Positions 1 to 6,447 of a stretch of DNA of 9,986 nucleotides are shown one piece after another. Both the position numbers and the translations under genes were made by a program. The notes under the pieces were generated by a model. That model was not told the origin of the DNA. It did not search any database and saw nothing but the letters and a program-made list of their open reading frames with translations. The stretch spans positions 1-9,986 of the forward strand of contig CALCQV010000117.1 in NCBI GenBank assembly GCA_937894795.1, written 5' to 3'. Positions within the stretch are counted from its first letter, which is position 1, and the number at the start of each line of letters is the position of its first letter. This DNA is from an uncultured Bacteroidales bacterium (GTDB taxonomy: Bacteria; Bacteroidota; Bacteroidia; Bacteroidales; Lentimicrobiaceae).

Positions 1-74
1 GAACTGCATCGAGGTGGGGTTGGATTAAGGGGTGAGGTTCAATAGTTGTTCAAAGCCTACGGCATTCAACCAGA

Positions 75-120
75 AGCCCCAGAGGGGCGACATATTCCCA
101 GCCCCAGAGGGGCGACATAT
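75..120. repeat. Two tandem REP-like palindromic repeats (21-bp unit, 25-bp period)
   Basis: The 21-base unit agccccagaggggcgacatat occurs identically at 75-95 and 100-120, separated by the four bases tccc. Each unit can fold as GCCCC-aga-GGGGC followed by the fixed tail GACATAT, the size and shape of repetitive extragenic palindromes. From memory, similar GCCCCnnnGGGGC elements are scattered between genes in many Bacteroidota genomes. The identity of the two copies and their palindromic core are seen directly. Membership of a genome-wide family is inference, and no REP-associated transposase gene lies in this window. Confidence 0.7.
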
Positions 121-147
121 GGGTAACGATGGGGGTAAGCGTCGTTC

Positions 148-169
148 GAGATGCCATACATGACGTCTC
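148..169. repeat. Imperfect 22-bp palindrome
   Basis: The 22 bases from GAGATG to CGTCTC can fold back with G-C, A-T, G-C, A-T, a T-G wobble and G-C, then one C/A mismatch, then CAT/ATG around a two-base turn. Its outer TCTC/GAGA and ACGTCTCTAC edge recall the GTAGAGACGCGAT-type hairpins that are abundant in Bacteroidota and cyanobacteria; that resemblance is from memory. No T-run follows on either strand, so it does not look like a terminator. Confidence 0.35.
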
Positions 170-264
170 TACCTCACCTGCACACCACGCCTTCGTGTAT
201 CGGTGTCATCTTTGGGGTGAAATCGCCTGAGGCCCGATCCTATTGGTTAAGGTTAATGTTTGGG

Positions 265-376
265 TTTGCTCAACTCCAGTTCATCTCCAGTTTAACTCCA
301 GTATAACTCCAGTAATTGCTGCAAATAACAAGAGCTGTACTGGAGCTGTACTGGACCTGTACTGGAGGTGAGAAAA
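265..376. repeat. 11-bp-phased dyad array (CTCCAGT x4 facing ACTGGAG x4)
   Basis: CTCCAGT occurs at 274, 285, 296 and 307, exactly 11 bp apart. The complementary arm has ACTGGAG-type units at 361 (perfect), 350 (ACTGGAC), 339 (perfect) and 328 (ACAAGAG, two mismatches), again 11 bp apart. All four pairs share one symmetry axis at 320.5, around a 14-base centre. The spacers are four bases long: ctgt each time on the right, and AT-rich and variable on the left. Pairing also extends outward, with 14 of 16 positions complementary between 265-280 and 361-376. It could form an interrupted hairpin in RNA, a cruciform in DNA, or a face-of-helix array of protein sites. It lies about 110 bp upstream of the transporter start. 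No T-run follows, so it is not a classical terminator. Confidence 0.8.
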
Positions 377-434
377 AGGAATCTCTATTGTGCTATTGCA
401 ATTGAAACATTAGGTTACTAATCATTTACCTTTA

Positions 435-462
435 TTGGCTGTTCTTTGTTTACTTATTTTTG
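435..462 (+). promoter_or_regulatory. Candidate Bacteroidota promoter of the EamA transporter
   Basis: TATTTTTG at 455-462 fits the -7 consensus TAnnTTTG. A TTG at 435-437 lies 17 bp upstream as a weak -33 element; the usual spacing is about 19-21. A transcript would begin near 468, just before the ATG at 486. Because these elements lie inside the longer frame that opens with TTG at 435, they argue against that early start. Seen: the motif. Inferred: its activity. Confidence 0.4.
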
Positions 463-485
463 CATTTCTTTTCCAATTTCTTTTT

Positions 486-1406
486 ATGGGTAAAAAAAGC
501 TGGTTGCCGTACCTGATTCTCCTGATACTTGCACTTACATGGGGTAGTTCATTCATCCTTATTAAACGGGGTCTCGAAACATTTACACCGGCTGAGGTGG
601 GGGCTCTCAGGGTAGTGATCACATGGCTTTTCCTGTTGCCTTTCGCGCTTAAGCGACTCAAAGGCTTCAAAGCCATTCACTGGATACTTTTCACCGTGGT
701 TGGGGTGGTAGGCAGCCTGGCCCCTGCATTCCTTTTCGCGGCTGCTCAAAAGGGGATTGACAGCTCACTTGCCGGTATCCTTAATTCACTTACACCTCTC
801 TTCACGCTTATTGCCGGAATGGCTTTTTTTAAACTTAAACCGCGTTGGTTCAACATTGCCGGGGTGATACTCGGGCTGATGGGTGCAGCGGGACTTGTTA
901 GCGTGAGTGGATCGGGCAATTTCTCCTTTAACCTTGGCTATGCCCTGCTTATTGTGATTGCGGCCGTTTGCTATGCCCTGAACGTGAATGTTATCAAGGC
1001 TTTTCTGCATAGCTTCCATCCGGTTACCATAACTTCAATGGCATTCTTTACCATCGGGCCGGCTACAGCCGTTTATCTGTTTGCATTTACTCCGTTTATT
1101 CATTCCATGGAGAGCCATCCGCATGCATATGCCGGCTTGGGGTATGTTTCCATTCTTGCCATCGTGGGTACAGGTATAGCCCTCATGCTTTTCAATAAGC
1201 TGATTCAAATTACCGGCGCTGTATTCGCATCATCGGTTACTTATTTCATTCCCATTATTGCCCTGCTGTGGGGTATAACTGATGGCGAACGCTTTAAACC
1301 GGGCTTTGTACTCTTTGTGGCCCTTGTTATTGCTGGTGTGTTGCTGGTTAATACCACATCAGCCGGAGTAGCAAAATTGTTCGCAAAAAGAAGTCATAAC
1401 CTATAA
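486..1406 (+). CDS. EamA/DMT-superfamily membrane transporter
   Basis: A 306-residue inner-membrane protein of the drug/metabolite transporter superfamily. These carriers usually have ten helices made from two tandem EamA domains and often export amino acids or other metabolites. Here the first half opens with the typical N-terminal helix followed by LALTWGSSFILIKRGL and the P-E-V-G-A-L-R segment that ends helix 2. A second EamA copy runs from about residue 150 (NLGYALLIVIAAVCYALNVN) to a final helix ending in LLVNTT. The C-terminus is short and basic (KLFAKRSHNL). The frame extends upstream to a TTG at 435, but that would add a phenylalanine/leucine-rich stretch containing the promoter-like TATTTTTG, so the ATG at 486 is preferred. 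The length suits the family. The substrate cannot be read from the sequence. The gene stands alone on the plus strand, downstream of the phased dyad array, and converges with the gene ending at 1464. Confidence 0.92.
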   Translation: MGKKSWLPYLILLILALTWGSSFILIKRGLETFTPAEVGALRVVITWLFLLPFALKRLKGFKAIHWILFTVVGVVGSLAPAFLFAAAQKGIDSSLAGILNSLTPLFTLIAGMAFFKLKPRWFNIAGVILGLMGAAGLVSVSGSGNFSFNLGYALLIVIAAVCYALNVNVIKAFLHSFHPVTITSMAFFTIGPATAVYLFAFTPFIHSMESHPHAYAGLGYVSILAIVGTGIALMLFNKLIQITGAVFASSVTYFIPIIALLWGITDGERFKPGFVLFVALVIAGVLLVNTTSAGVAKLFAKRSHNL

Positions 1407-1441
1407 ACCGGTTTTGGGTAATTCAGCAATGGTGCGTATGC

Positions 1442-1470
1442 CGGCATCCATTGATGCTGTTGTTTAGTTT
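1442..1470 (+). terminator. Weak candidate terminator of the EamA transporter
   Basis: CGGCATC-catt-GATGCTG forms a seven-pair stem with one G-T wobble and a four-base loop, followed by the T-rich TTGTTTAGTTTT. The stem is short and the U-tract is interrupted by G and A, so termination may be inefficient. The T-rich part runs into the 3' end of the convergent gene. It is the only hairpin with a T-rich tail between the two convergent genes. Confidence 0.35.
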
Positions 1471-4316
1471 TCCACTCCTACGGTAATAATCAGTTTCCTG
1501 ACAACTCTTCCCTTTTCGGAATCCAGTGCCAGAATATAGATTCCTTCAGCAAATGCTGAAATGTTGAGCTCTGTGCGTTTATCTGCTATGGTTGATTCAA
1601 GCAATGAAACGCCCTGCAGTGAATAGATCCGGGCGGTAAGCCTTCCTTGCGGGATCCCTGATAATTCAATGACTACCTTGTCACTTGCCGGCACAGGATA
1701 TAACTTCATGGTCATTTCATTCTTTTCATCCATACCCACAATGGCATCTATAACAAGTGTTACCAACTTCTCACAGCCATCCTTGTCAACGGCTTTAATG
1801 GTGTGTTCACCGGCACATAGACCGGTGATATACCCACCTGATACACTAAGTTGCTCAGTCCCTTCAAAATAGCTGAATGGAGGGGTGCCTCCATTTAATA
1901 TAATCCGGGCTTTGCCTTCACACTGTGGAGTATTGCTAAAATCAGGAATCGTTTCTATATCCCAGATTCCCATATCATAATGGTTAAGGGTGACATCCAT
2001 CTGTACGGAACATCCCTGGTTATCATTCACTTCAATTGAATAAACACCCGGTAACAGATTGTGCATTTCATTGATGGGGCCTGCGCCCGATCCCCAATTG
2101 TATGAGTATGGCATCATACCTCCTTCAGCTTCAAGAATGATGCTCCCTGTTTCAGTGCAGAAATAATTCTCAGAGTACTTGTTTACTTTAAATCCCAGGC
2201 ATTTATAGCAGTCATAGCTGAATTCAGCCACCTGACAGGTTGAAGCAACAAAGAGTTCATTACGGCCGTCGTTGTTATAATCTGTTAATAGTATCTCCTC
2301 CTGCCCTGCCAAACTTATTTTTTCTGATTTCAGCATAGCTTCATGAAAATCCCAGAAGTAAACGGCGCCTTCAAATGTGAAGATCATTATGGGCATATTG
2401 TTAAAATCACGGTGCGTAATGTTTATTCCTCCAATATGTGCAAACTGGACATTCATGTCAATCAGCCCGGTTATCTCATGGGTAACGCCATTAATGACTT
2501 CTATTTTGCCATCCTCGTCACCTGCAATAATATCATCAAGTCCATCATCATTGTAATCATACAGGCAAAAGGATGTATAATTATAGCCTTCGGTGCTCCA
2601 GATTTCATTTGTAATCGGATCAATAACACTTATGTTTTTGTTTAGTACAACAATCTCAGGGTTTGGGTCAAGGTCAGTATTACCTGTTAGAAATTTAACA
2701 GTAACATAGTCATAATTCCACGGTATGGCCGGTGAGGTCCATGTAAGTGAGAAGTCAGCAGGATTAATGATATATACATACGACTGCGCAGCGGCAACAA
2801 ATTCCTTCTGTCCATCGCCGTTAATATCCATAAATTCTATGTCGTGTATAGGTTTTGGATCAGGGTAGTAAGTCTGATCATGCTCAATGGTGTGCGTTGC
2901 CCCGTCAATTATGTACAATCTGGCACCGTTATATCCGGCCGGGATTATAATTTCAGTAGAGTCATCATTATCATAGTCACAAACCAGTATATCTGATAAT
3001 CTGTGGTTGACGCCCTGGAAGAACTGGTCGCCGCATTGCCATTCAAGCTTGCGGGTTGCCAGGTTGTAAATAGAAAGAATAGCCCCCGCCCAATAATCGG
3101 CACTTGCTTCGGTAAGGGTAACAATTTCAAGTTCCCCATCATCGTCCACATCGGCCACTTCAACATCAGTAAACGGATCTTCAACGGCCTTGCTTTGCCA
3201 TTTTTCTGTAAAATCATCCAAATCATATACGGTCATAAAATCAGCTCCCGTGTCATTGGCCCCTGATGTAATGATTAACTCCTTGCCCGGTACATTGTCA
3301 GTATTGGCCACGAGCAGCCTGTTGGCTTCAATGTTATTCCTTTGCCAGATTATTTCACCATTAGCGGCATGAACGCAATATAACCGGCCCAATGACTCAG
3401 TAGTGGAATAAACTATTTCCAAAGTACCGTCATCATCCGTATCAGCTATGCGGTATGATTCAAGGCTGTATTCGGCTTCTGCTTTCCATTTGAGTTGTTG
3501 AACATCAGCATCGTAAACATATATACTATCCCATCCTGCAACAATCTCATCCATACCATCATCATCAACATCAGCCAGTTGAACATCACCATACATAAAG
3601 TCTTTATAAATCCACTGCGACACGAGGCCACTTTGGGTGAGTTCAAATACTTCGCCAAAAGAAAAAACCAATTCAAGCTGAGGGTCGGCGTCCACATTGC
3701 CACAGACAATTTCAACAGCTCCAAAGCCTAACGTGGCCTCAACAGTAAAGTCGTCAATATTAAGCAGGTAGGTCTCCTCCTGACTGGCGCATATGAGCTC
3801 AATGGCCCCATCATTATCCGCATCACCCATCAGCATTTCACTGATATTATTCCAGTCATAGGGTAAATACACTGTATTGGTCAATGAGAGAGAAGCAGCA
3901 TCGTATATTTCAATTCTCTTGCCATCAAATGCAAACACAATTTCTTTACGGCCATCCTGATTTACATCAAGCAGTTCCATGCTCATGATATGTCCATCAT
4001 CATAATCATAGTAGCGACTAACAAAGGTTTGGTAGTAAAGGCTGTCGGACGGATTATATTCAAGCACATACCAGTAATTTCCGTATTCAAACATCTGAAA
4101 ACCGGCTATGCATATAATTTCCTCAATGCCATCAGAATCAATATCATCTGACAACATATTAACCGACACTCCCATGTGGGCTTGTTTCCAAGATGTATTG
4201 CAGTTAATCAATGGAACCTCATCGGTAGTAACATCGAGAGCCTGTCGGTTGACTTGTGCCTGACAAAGAGAGGAGATCAGGCCTATCATTAAAAGAGAAA
4301 GGAAATACTTTTTCAT
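1464..4316 (-). CDS. Secreted VCBS/FG-GAP beta-propeller protein with SprB-like repeats and T9SS sorting domain
   Basis: A 950-residue secreted protein with no enzyme domain that I recognise. Residues 1-20 are a Sec signal peptide (MKKYFLSLLMIGL..., cleavage probably after C-Q-A). From about residue 58 to 685 there are roughly a dozen FG-GAP/VCBS-like repeats. Many carry calcium-loop motifs of the DxDxDG type followed by E-I-V or E-L-I (DIDSDGIEEI, DVDDDGMDEI, DTDDDGTLEI, DINGDGQKEF, DYNNDGRNEL); such repeats build beta-propellers. Around 715-860 are two SprB-like modules, marked by MPYSYNW/PPFSYF, LLPGVYSIEV/LCAGEHTIKA and D-x-x-GC. The last 80 or so residues, from KLYPVPASDK, through GIYILAL to VVRKLIIT, match the type A C-terminal sorting signal of the Bacteroidota type IX secretion system. 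The product should therefore cross the outer membrane and be released or surface-attached. A GTG at 4325 would add three residues; the ATG at 4316 directly precedes the signal peptide and is preferred. The ligand or function is unknown. Confidence 0.9.
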   Translation of the reverse strand: MKKYFLSLLMIGLISSLCQAQVNRQALDVTTDEVPLINCNTSWKQAHMGVSVNMLSDDIDSDGIEEIICIAGFQMFEYGNYWYVLEYNPSDSLYYQTFVSRYYDYDDGHIMSMELLDVNQDGRKEIVFAFDGKRIEIYDAASLSLTNTVYLPYDWNNISEMLMGDADNDGAIELICASQEETYLLNIDDFTVEATLGFGAVEIVCGNVDADPQLELVFSFGEVFELTQSGLVSQWIYKDFMYGDVQLADVDDDGMDEIVAGWDSIYVYDADVQQLKWKAEAEYSLESYRIADTDDDGTLEIVYSTTESLGRLYCVHAANGEIIWQRNNIEANRLLVANTDNVPGKELIITSGANDTGADFMTVYDLDDFTEKWQSKAVEDPFTDVEVADVDDDGELEIVTLTEASADYWAGAILSIYNLATRKLEWQCGDQFFQGVNHRLSDILVCDYDNDDSTEIIIPAGYNGARLYIIDGATHTIEHDQTYYPDPKPIHDIEFMDINGDGQKEFVAAAQSYVYIINPADFSLTWTSPAIPWNYDYVTVKFLTGNTDLDPNPEIVVLNKNISVIDPITNEIWSTEGYNYTSFCLYDYNDDGLDDIIAGDEDGKIEVINGVTHEITGLIDMNVQFAHIGGINITHRDFNNMPIMIFTFEGAVYFWDFHEAMLKSEKISLAGQEEILLTDYNNDGRNELFVASTCQVAEFSYDCYKCLGFKVNKYSENYFCTETGSIILEAEGGMMPYSYNWGSGAGPINEMHNLLPGVYSIEVNDNQGCSVQMDVTLNHYDMGIWDIETIPDFSNTPQCEGKARIILNGGTPPFSYFEGTEQLSVSGGYITGLCAGEHTIKAVDKDGCEKLVTLVIDAIVGMDEKNEMTMKLYPVPASDKVVIELSGIPQGRLTARIYSLQGVSLLESTIADKRTELNISAFAEGIYILALDSEKGRVVRKLIITVGVEN

Positions 4317-4334
4317 AATAAACACTTAGCTGAC

Positions 4335-4365
4335 AAATATATGATTAAAATGCCCGATAGAAAAT
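4335..4365 (-). promoter_or_regulatory. Candidate promoter of the secreted propeller protein
   Basis: On the minus strand TATATTTG (4342-4335) fits TAnnTTTG exactly. TTTT at 4365-4362 lies 19 bp upstream and is one base off the -33 element TTTG. Transcription would begin near 4329, leaving a leader of about 12 bases before the ATG at 4316. That fits the ATG better than the GTG at 4325. The region is shared with the divergent rplU promoter. Confidence 0.5.
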
Positions 4366-4437
4366 GATTATTTTTGAAAAATTGAGACAATTTTAAAATC
4401 AGAAGAAAGGCAGCAGAGAAAATTTTTCATGAAAAGT

Positions 4438-4468
4438 GTTGGAAGTTGTTGAAAATTATTTAATTTTG
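4438..4468 (+). promoter_or_regulatory. rplU-rpmA promoter (-33/-7 type)
   Basis: GTTG at 4438-4441, 19 bp of spacer, then TAATTTTG at 4461-4468: a near-perfect Bacteroidota housekeeping promoter (TTTG-N19-TAnnTTTG). Transcription should start around 4475, giving a leader of about 40 bases to the rplU ATG at 4514. The reading frame open upstream to 4436 would begin before the transcript does, which supports the shorter L21 start. Confidence 0.65.
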
Positions 4469-4513
4469 CACCCCCTATTAAAGGGAAACAACTTTAAATC
4501 AAATAATAAAGCA

Positions 4514-4825
4514 ATGTACGCAATCGTTGAAATCGCCGGCCAGCAACATAAAGTTATGCAAGACCAGGTGATATTCGTGCATCGTCTCGAGGGTGAAGAA
4601 GGTTCTGAAGTTAAGTTTGACAACGTACTGTTGTTAGACAATGACGGAGCTGTTACCATTGGGCAGCCGAGTGTTACCGGCGCTGTCGTTACGGCTAAAA
4701 TCCTTTCGCATTTACGTGGCGACAAGGTACTCGTCTTCAAGAAGAAGAGGAGAAAAGGATATCAGAAACAAAATGGCCACAGGCAGTATCTTACCAGGGT
4801 ACAGATCAATGCCATTAACGCCTAA
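4514..4825 (+). CDS. rplU: 50S ribosomal protein L21
   Basis: Large-subunit ribosomal protein that binds 23S rRNA, 103 residues, the same length as the Escherichia coli protein. It opens with MYAIVEIAGQQHKV, the canonical L21 start in which the usual G-x-Q-x-x-V pattern is visible. The highly basic rRNA-binding segment is at residues 71-97 (KVLVFKKKRRKGYQK, then NGHRQ and T-R-V-Q-I). The frame is open upstream to 4436, but those 26 extra residues have no L21 counterpart and lie partly upstream of the predicted transcription start. It forms an operon with rpmA 27 bp downstream, the usual bacterial pairing. L21 is sometimes autoregulated in other bacteria; nothing specific for that is visible in this leader. 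Confidence 0.98.
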   Translation: MYAIVEIAGQQHKVMQDQVIFVHRLEGEEGSEVKFDNVLLLDNDGAVTIGQPSVTGAVVTAKILSHLRGDKVLVFKKKRRKGYQKQNGHRQYLTRVQINAINA

Positions 4826-4852
4826 TTAATTAACCGATAAAAACGAAAAGTT

Positions 4853-5119
4853 ATGGCTCATAAAAAAGGTGCCGGTAGTTCGAGTAACGGTAGAGAATCA
4901 CACTCAAAACGACTTGGCGTTAAGATATATGGCGGACAAGCTGCCCAGGCAGGCAATATCATCATTCGTCAGCGTGGTACAGTGCACAACCCGGGCCTCA
5001 ATGTAGGCATGGGCAAGGATCATACCTTGTTTGCACTCATTGACGGTGTTGTTCAGTTCCGCGTTAGGAAAAACGACAAATCATTTGTATCAGTTCTCCC
5101 GTTCGAAACGGCTGAATAA
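4853..5119 (+). CDS. rpmA: 50S ribosomal protein L27
   Basis: Large-subunit ribosomal protein L27, 88 residues against 85 in E. coli. It begins MAHKKGAGSSSNGRESHSKR, the conserved N-terminal tail that reaches toward the peptidyl-transferase centre. It has the family signature GNIIIRQRGT at residues 34-43, then HPG-like NPG and V-G-M-G-K-D-H-T-L-F-A. There is no N-terminal pre-sequence of the kind that is cleaved off in Firmicutes. The gene follows rplU after 27 A/T-rich bases without a clear Shine-Dalgarno, as usual in Bacteroidota, and is followed within about 20 bases by a strong terminator. This is therefore a two-gene operon. Confidence 0.98.
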   Translation: MAHKKGAGSSSNGRESHSKRLGVKIYGGQAAQAGNIIIRQRGTVHNPGLNVGMGKDHTLFALIDGVVQFRVRKNDKSFVSVLPFETAE

Positions 5120-5140
5120 TCAACTTATTGAAAAAGTTCA

Positions 5141-5168
5141 GGGCAGAGAATATCTGCCCTTTTTTTTT
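5141..5168 (+). terminator. Intrinsic terminator of rplU-rpmA
   Basis: A perfect seven-pair G/C-rich stem, GGGCAGA (5141-5147) and TCTGCCC (5153-5159), with the five-base loop gaata, is followed by nine consecutive T residues (5160-5168). It starts 21 bases after the rpmA stop. On the opposite strand the same stem is followed, five bases later, by TTTTT (from aaaaa at 5131-5135). It might therefore also weakly terminate the metal-transporter transcript arriving from the right, although that gene ends more than 100 bases away. Confidence 0.92.
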
Positions 5169-5274
5169 GCCATTACTAAAGTACTCTGTTGCTCTGTTAT
5201 TAACCCTCCCTCCTAAATAATTGCACCTCCCCTATGCAATCATTTGCACAGCAGCGCACTACTTATTGGTTCAA

Positions 5275-6084
5275 TTAACCCAATGAAACATCAAGCAACA
5301 TCATGGTTGCAAAGCCCAGCATAGCACCAATGGTCGACAGGTCAGTTTCATTGCCTGCCTGCGATTCGGGTATCAATTCCTCAACTACCACAAATATCAT
5401 GGCACCTGCAGCAAATGACAAGGCATAAGGCAGTATTGGCTTGATTGATAAAACAAGAAAAGCTCCGAGTACCCCAGCTATGGGTTCCACTATGCCCGAC
5501 ATTTGTCCGTAATGAAAAGCTTTTAGCCGGGAAAATCCTTCCCTTCTCAGTGGGATGGAGACTGCCGCCCCTTCAGGGAAATTCTGTAATCCAATGCCTA
5601 TTGCCAGGGCAATGGCACCTGCCAACATTCCAACATCAGGATTATTGGCCAGTGCACCAAAAGTTACGCCAACAGCCAGTCCTTCAGGTATATTATGCAG
5701 TGTGATGGCAAGCACCAACAGAACACTTCGTTGCCACTGTGTTTTGATCCCTTCAGCCTTATCACGTGCAAGGCCCATGTGCAGGTGGGGCAGAATTTTG
5801 TCAATAAGGAGTAAGAAACCGCCACCGAGCAGGAAGCCAACAAGTGCCGGAATCCAGGGTATATCGCCATTCTCTTCAGCCATCTCTATGGCAGGCTTCA
5901 GCAGCGACCAGAAACTGGCGGCAATCATTACACCTGCAGCAAAACCAAGCATTGAGTTAAGCACCTTCTTGTTGATGTTCTTGAAGAAGAACACCATACC
6001 CGAACCCAAGGCTGTAAGAAACCAGGTAAACAGGGTAGCAGCCAGTGCCAGAAGTATTGGATTGTATTCAAGTAATCGTTCCAT
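5275..6084 (-). CDS. ZIP-family divalent metal transporter, GufA/ZIP11 type
   Basis: A 269-residue inner-membrane metal-ion permease. ZIP proteins move zinc and other divalent cations toward the cytoplasm through eight helices with a binuclear site in helices 4 and 5. Helix 4 carries HNIPEGLAVG (H130, N131, E134). Helix 5 carries GLQNFPEGAAVS (Q167, N168, E171). Helix 6 carries GQMSGIVEPIAGVLGA (E200) and helix 7 VVVEELIPES (E235). The GLQNFPEG and SGIVEPI motifs point to the GufA/ZIP11 branch rather than ZupT. The cytoplasmic loop between helices 3 and 4 has a small H-L-H motif instead of a long histidine run. The ATG at 6084 gives a family-typical N-terminus. It lies 15 bp after the DUF2007-like gene on the same strand and is probably cotranscribed with it. 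The metal (Zn, Cu or Mn) cannot be decided from sequence. Confidence 0.93.
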   Translation of the reverse strand: MERLLEYNPILLALAATLFTWFLTALGSGMVFFFKNINKKVLNSMLGFAAGVMIAASFWSLLKPAIEMAEENGDIPWIPALVGFLLGGGFLLLIDKILPHLHMGLARDKAEGIKTQWQRSVLLVLAITLHNIPEGLAVGVTFGALANNPDVGMLAGAIALAIGIGLQNFPEGAAVSIPLRREGFSRLKAFHYGQMSGIVEPIAGVLGAFLVLSIKPILPYALSFAAGAMIFVVVEELIPESQAGNETDLSTIGAMLGFATMMLLDVSLG

Positions 6085-6099
6085 TGTATCTAATTTGCA

Positions 6100-6390
6100 T
6101 TAATCAGGCTTTTCATCTTCATGATTGCGGGATTCCCCGTTCTCTTCATTGATGTTCTTCTCGAAATCATTTACCACAATCATGGCACGGTCAAAATCAT
6201 TTTTTGACACAAACACCTTAACTGAGCCCGCGGCACCTGCATCAGACCACCAAGGATAAAGCACACCCATGATCTCATCTTTCAGGAATGCTTCAATTTC
6301 AGCATTCTCCAATAGGCTTTTAACCATTCCGGCCTGCCAGCCATTGCCGGAATACACCTCTATAGGGTCATCGTGAATTTTGTTTTCCAT
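6100..6390 (-). CDS. DUF2007-like small protein
   Basis: A 96-residue soluble protein without signal peptide or membrane segment. Residues 9-77 show the pattern of DUF2007 ('putative prokaryotic signal transducing protein'). An initial strand PIEVYSG is followed by a helix N-G-W-Q-A-G-M-V-K-S-L-L-E-N-A-E-I-E-A, a loop with G-V-L-Y-P-W-W, a strand SVKVFVSK and a final helix D-F-D-R-A-M-I-V-V. The tail after residue 78 is acidic and polar, ending NHEDEKPD, and is probably disordered. DUF2007 proteins have no established biochemical function that I know of. The gene sits 15 bp upstream of the ZIP transporter and 57 bp downstream of the lipoprotein gene, all on the minus strand, so a shared transcript is likely. 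A regulatory link to metal uptake is conjecture. Confidence 0.75.
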   Translation of the reverse strand: MENKIHDDPIEVYSGNGWQAGMVKSLLENAEIEAFLKDEIMGVLYPWWSDAGAAGSVKVFVSKNDFDRAMIVVNDFEKNINEENGESRNHEDEKPD

Positions 6391-6447
6391 TGTTGATATG
6401 TTTTATACAGTATCTTGCTTATACATGTTACCGCCGGTTCAATTCCT

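Larger units (their letters stand above)
1..264. other. Non-coding, repeat-bearing intergenic stretch
   Basis: No reading frame here looks like a protein. The stretch contains the tandem palindromic repeats at 75-120 and the imperfect hairpin at 148-169, listed separately. It also holds a small compound inverted repeat at 182-206, where ACAC/GTGT flank CACG-cctt-CGTG. The G-rich left edge may belong to the same repeat family or to the end of a gene outside the window; I cannot tell which. This is a description of visible structure, with no function assigned. Confidence 0.5.

Noticed and set aside
1..376. CRISPR array or tandem-repeat gene
   Set aside because: The repeats are palindromic, only two 21-bp copies or 7-bp units are present, and there are no unique spacers of 30-40 bp and no cas genes.
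1405..1414. Perfect 10-bp palindrome AAACCGGTTT at the transporter stop codon
   Set aside because: It has no loop, no repeat elsewhere in the window and no T-tract hairpin. Short perfect palindromes of this length occur by chance.
1404..1463. In-frame continuation after the stop of the secreted protein (TTASMDAGIRTIAELPKTGL)
   Set aside because: The frame is open for 20 codons after the TAA and could suggest a relic or readthrough. However, the sorting domain ends properly before the stop and no recoding signal is visible.
2343..2645. 100-codon plus-strand frame inside the large secreted-protein gene
   Set aside because: It is antisense to the VCBS repeat region, and the encoded sequence looks like a by-product of the repeated Asp/Gly codons on the other strand.
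5220..5240. Inverted repeat ATTGCA/TGCAAT between rpmA and the ZIP gene
   Set aside because: The stem is only six weak pairs with a nine-base loop and no T-run on either strand. It is not convincing as a terminator or operator.
5555..6103. 182-codon plus-strand frame opposite the metal transporter
   Set aside because: It is entirely antisense to a well-supported ZIP gene with intact motifs. Its product is serine/proline-rich without recognisable structure, which is typical of a shadow frame.
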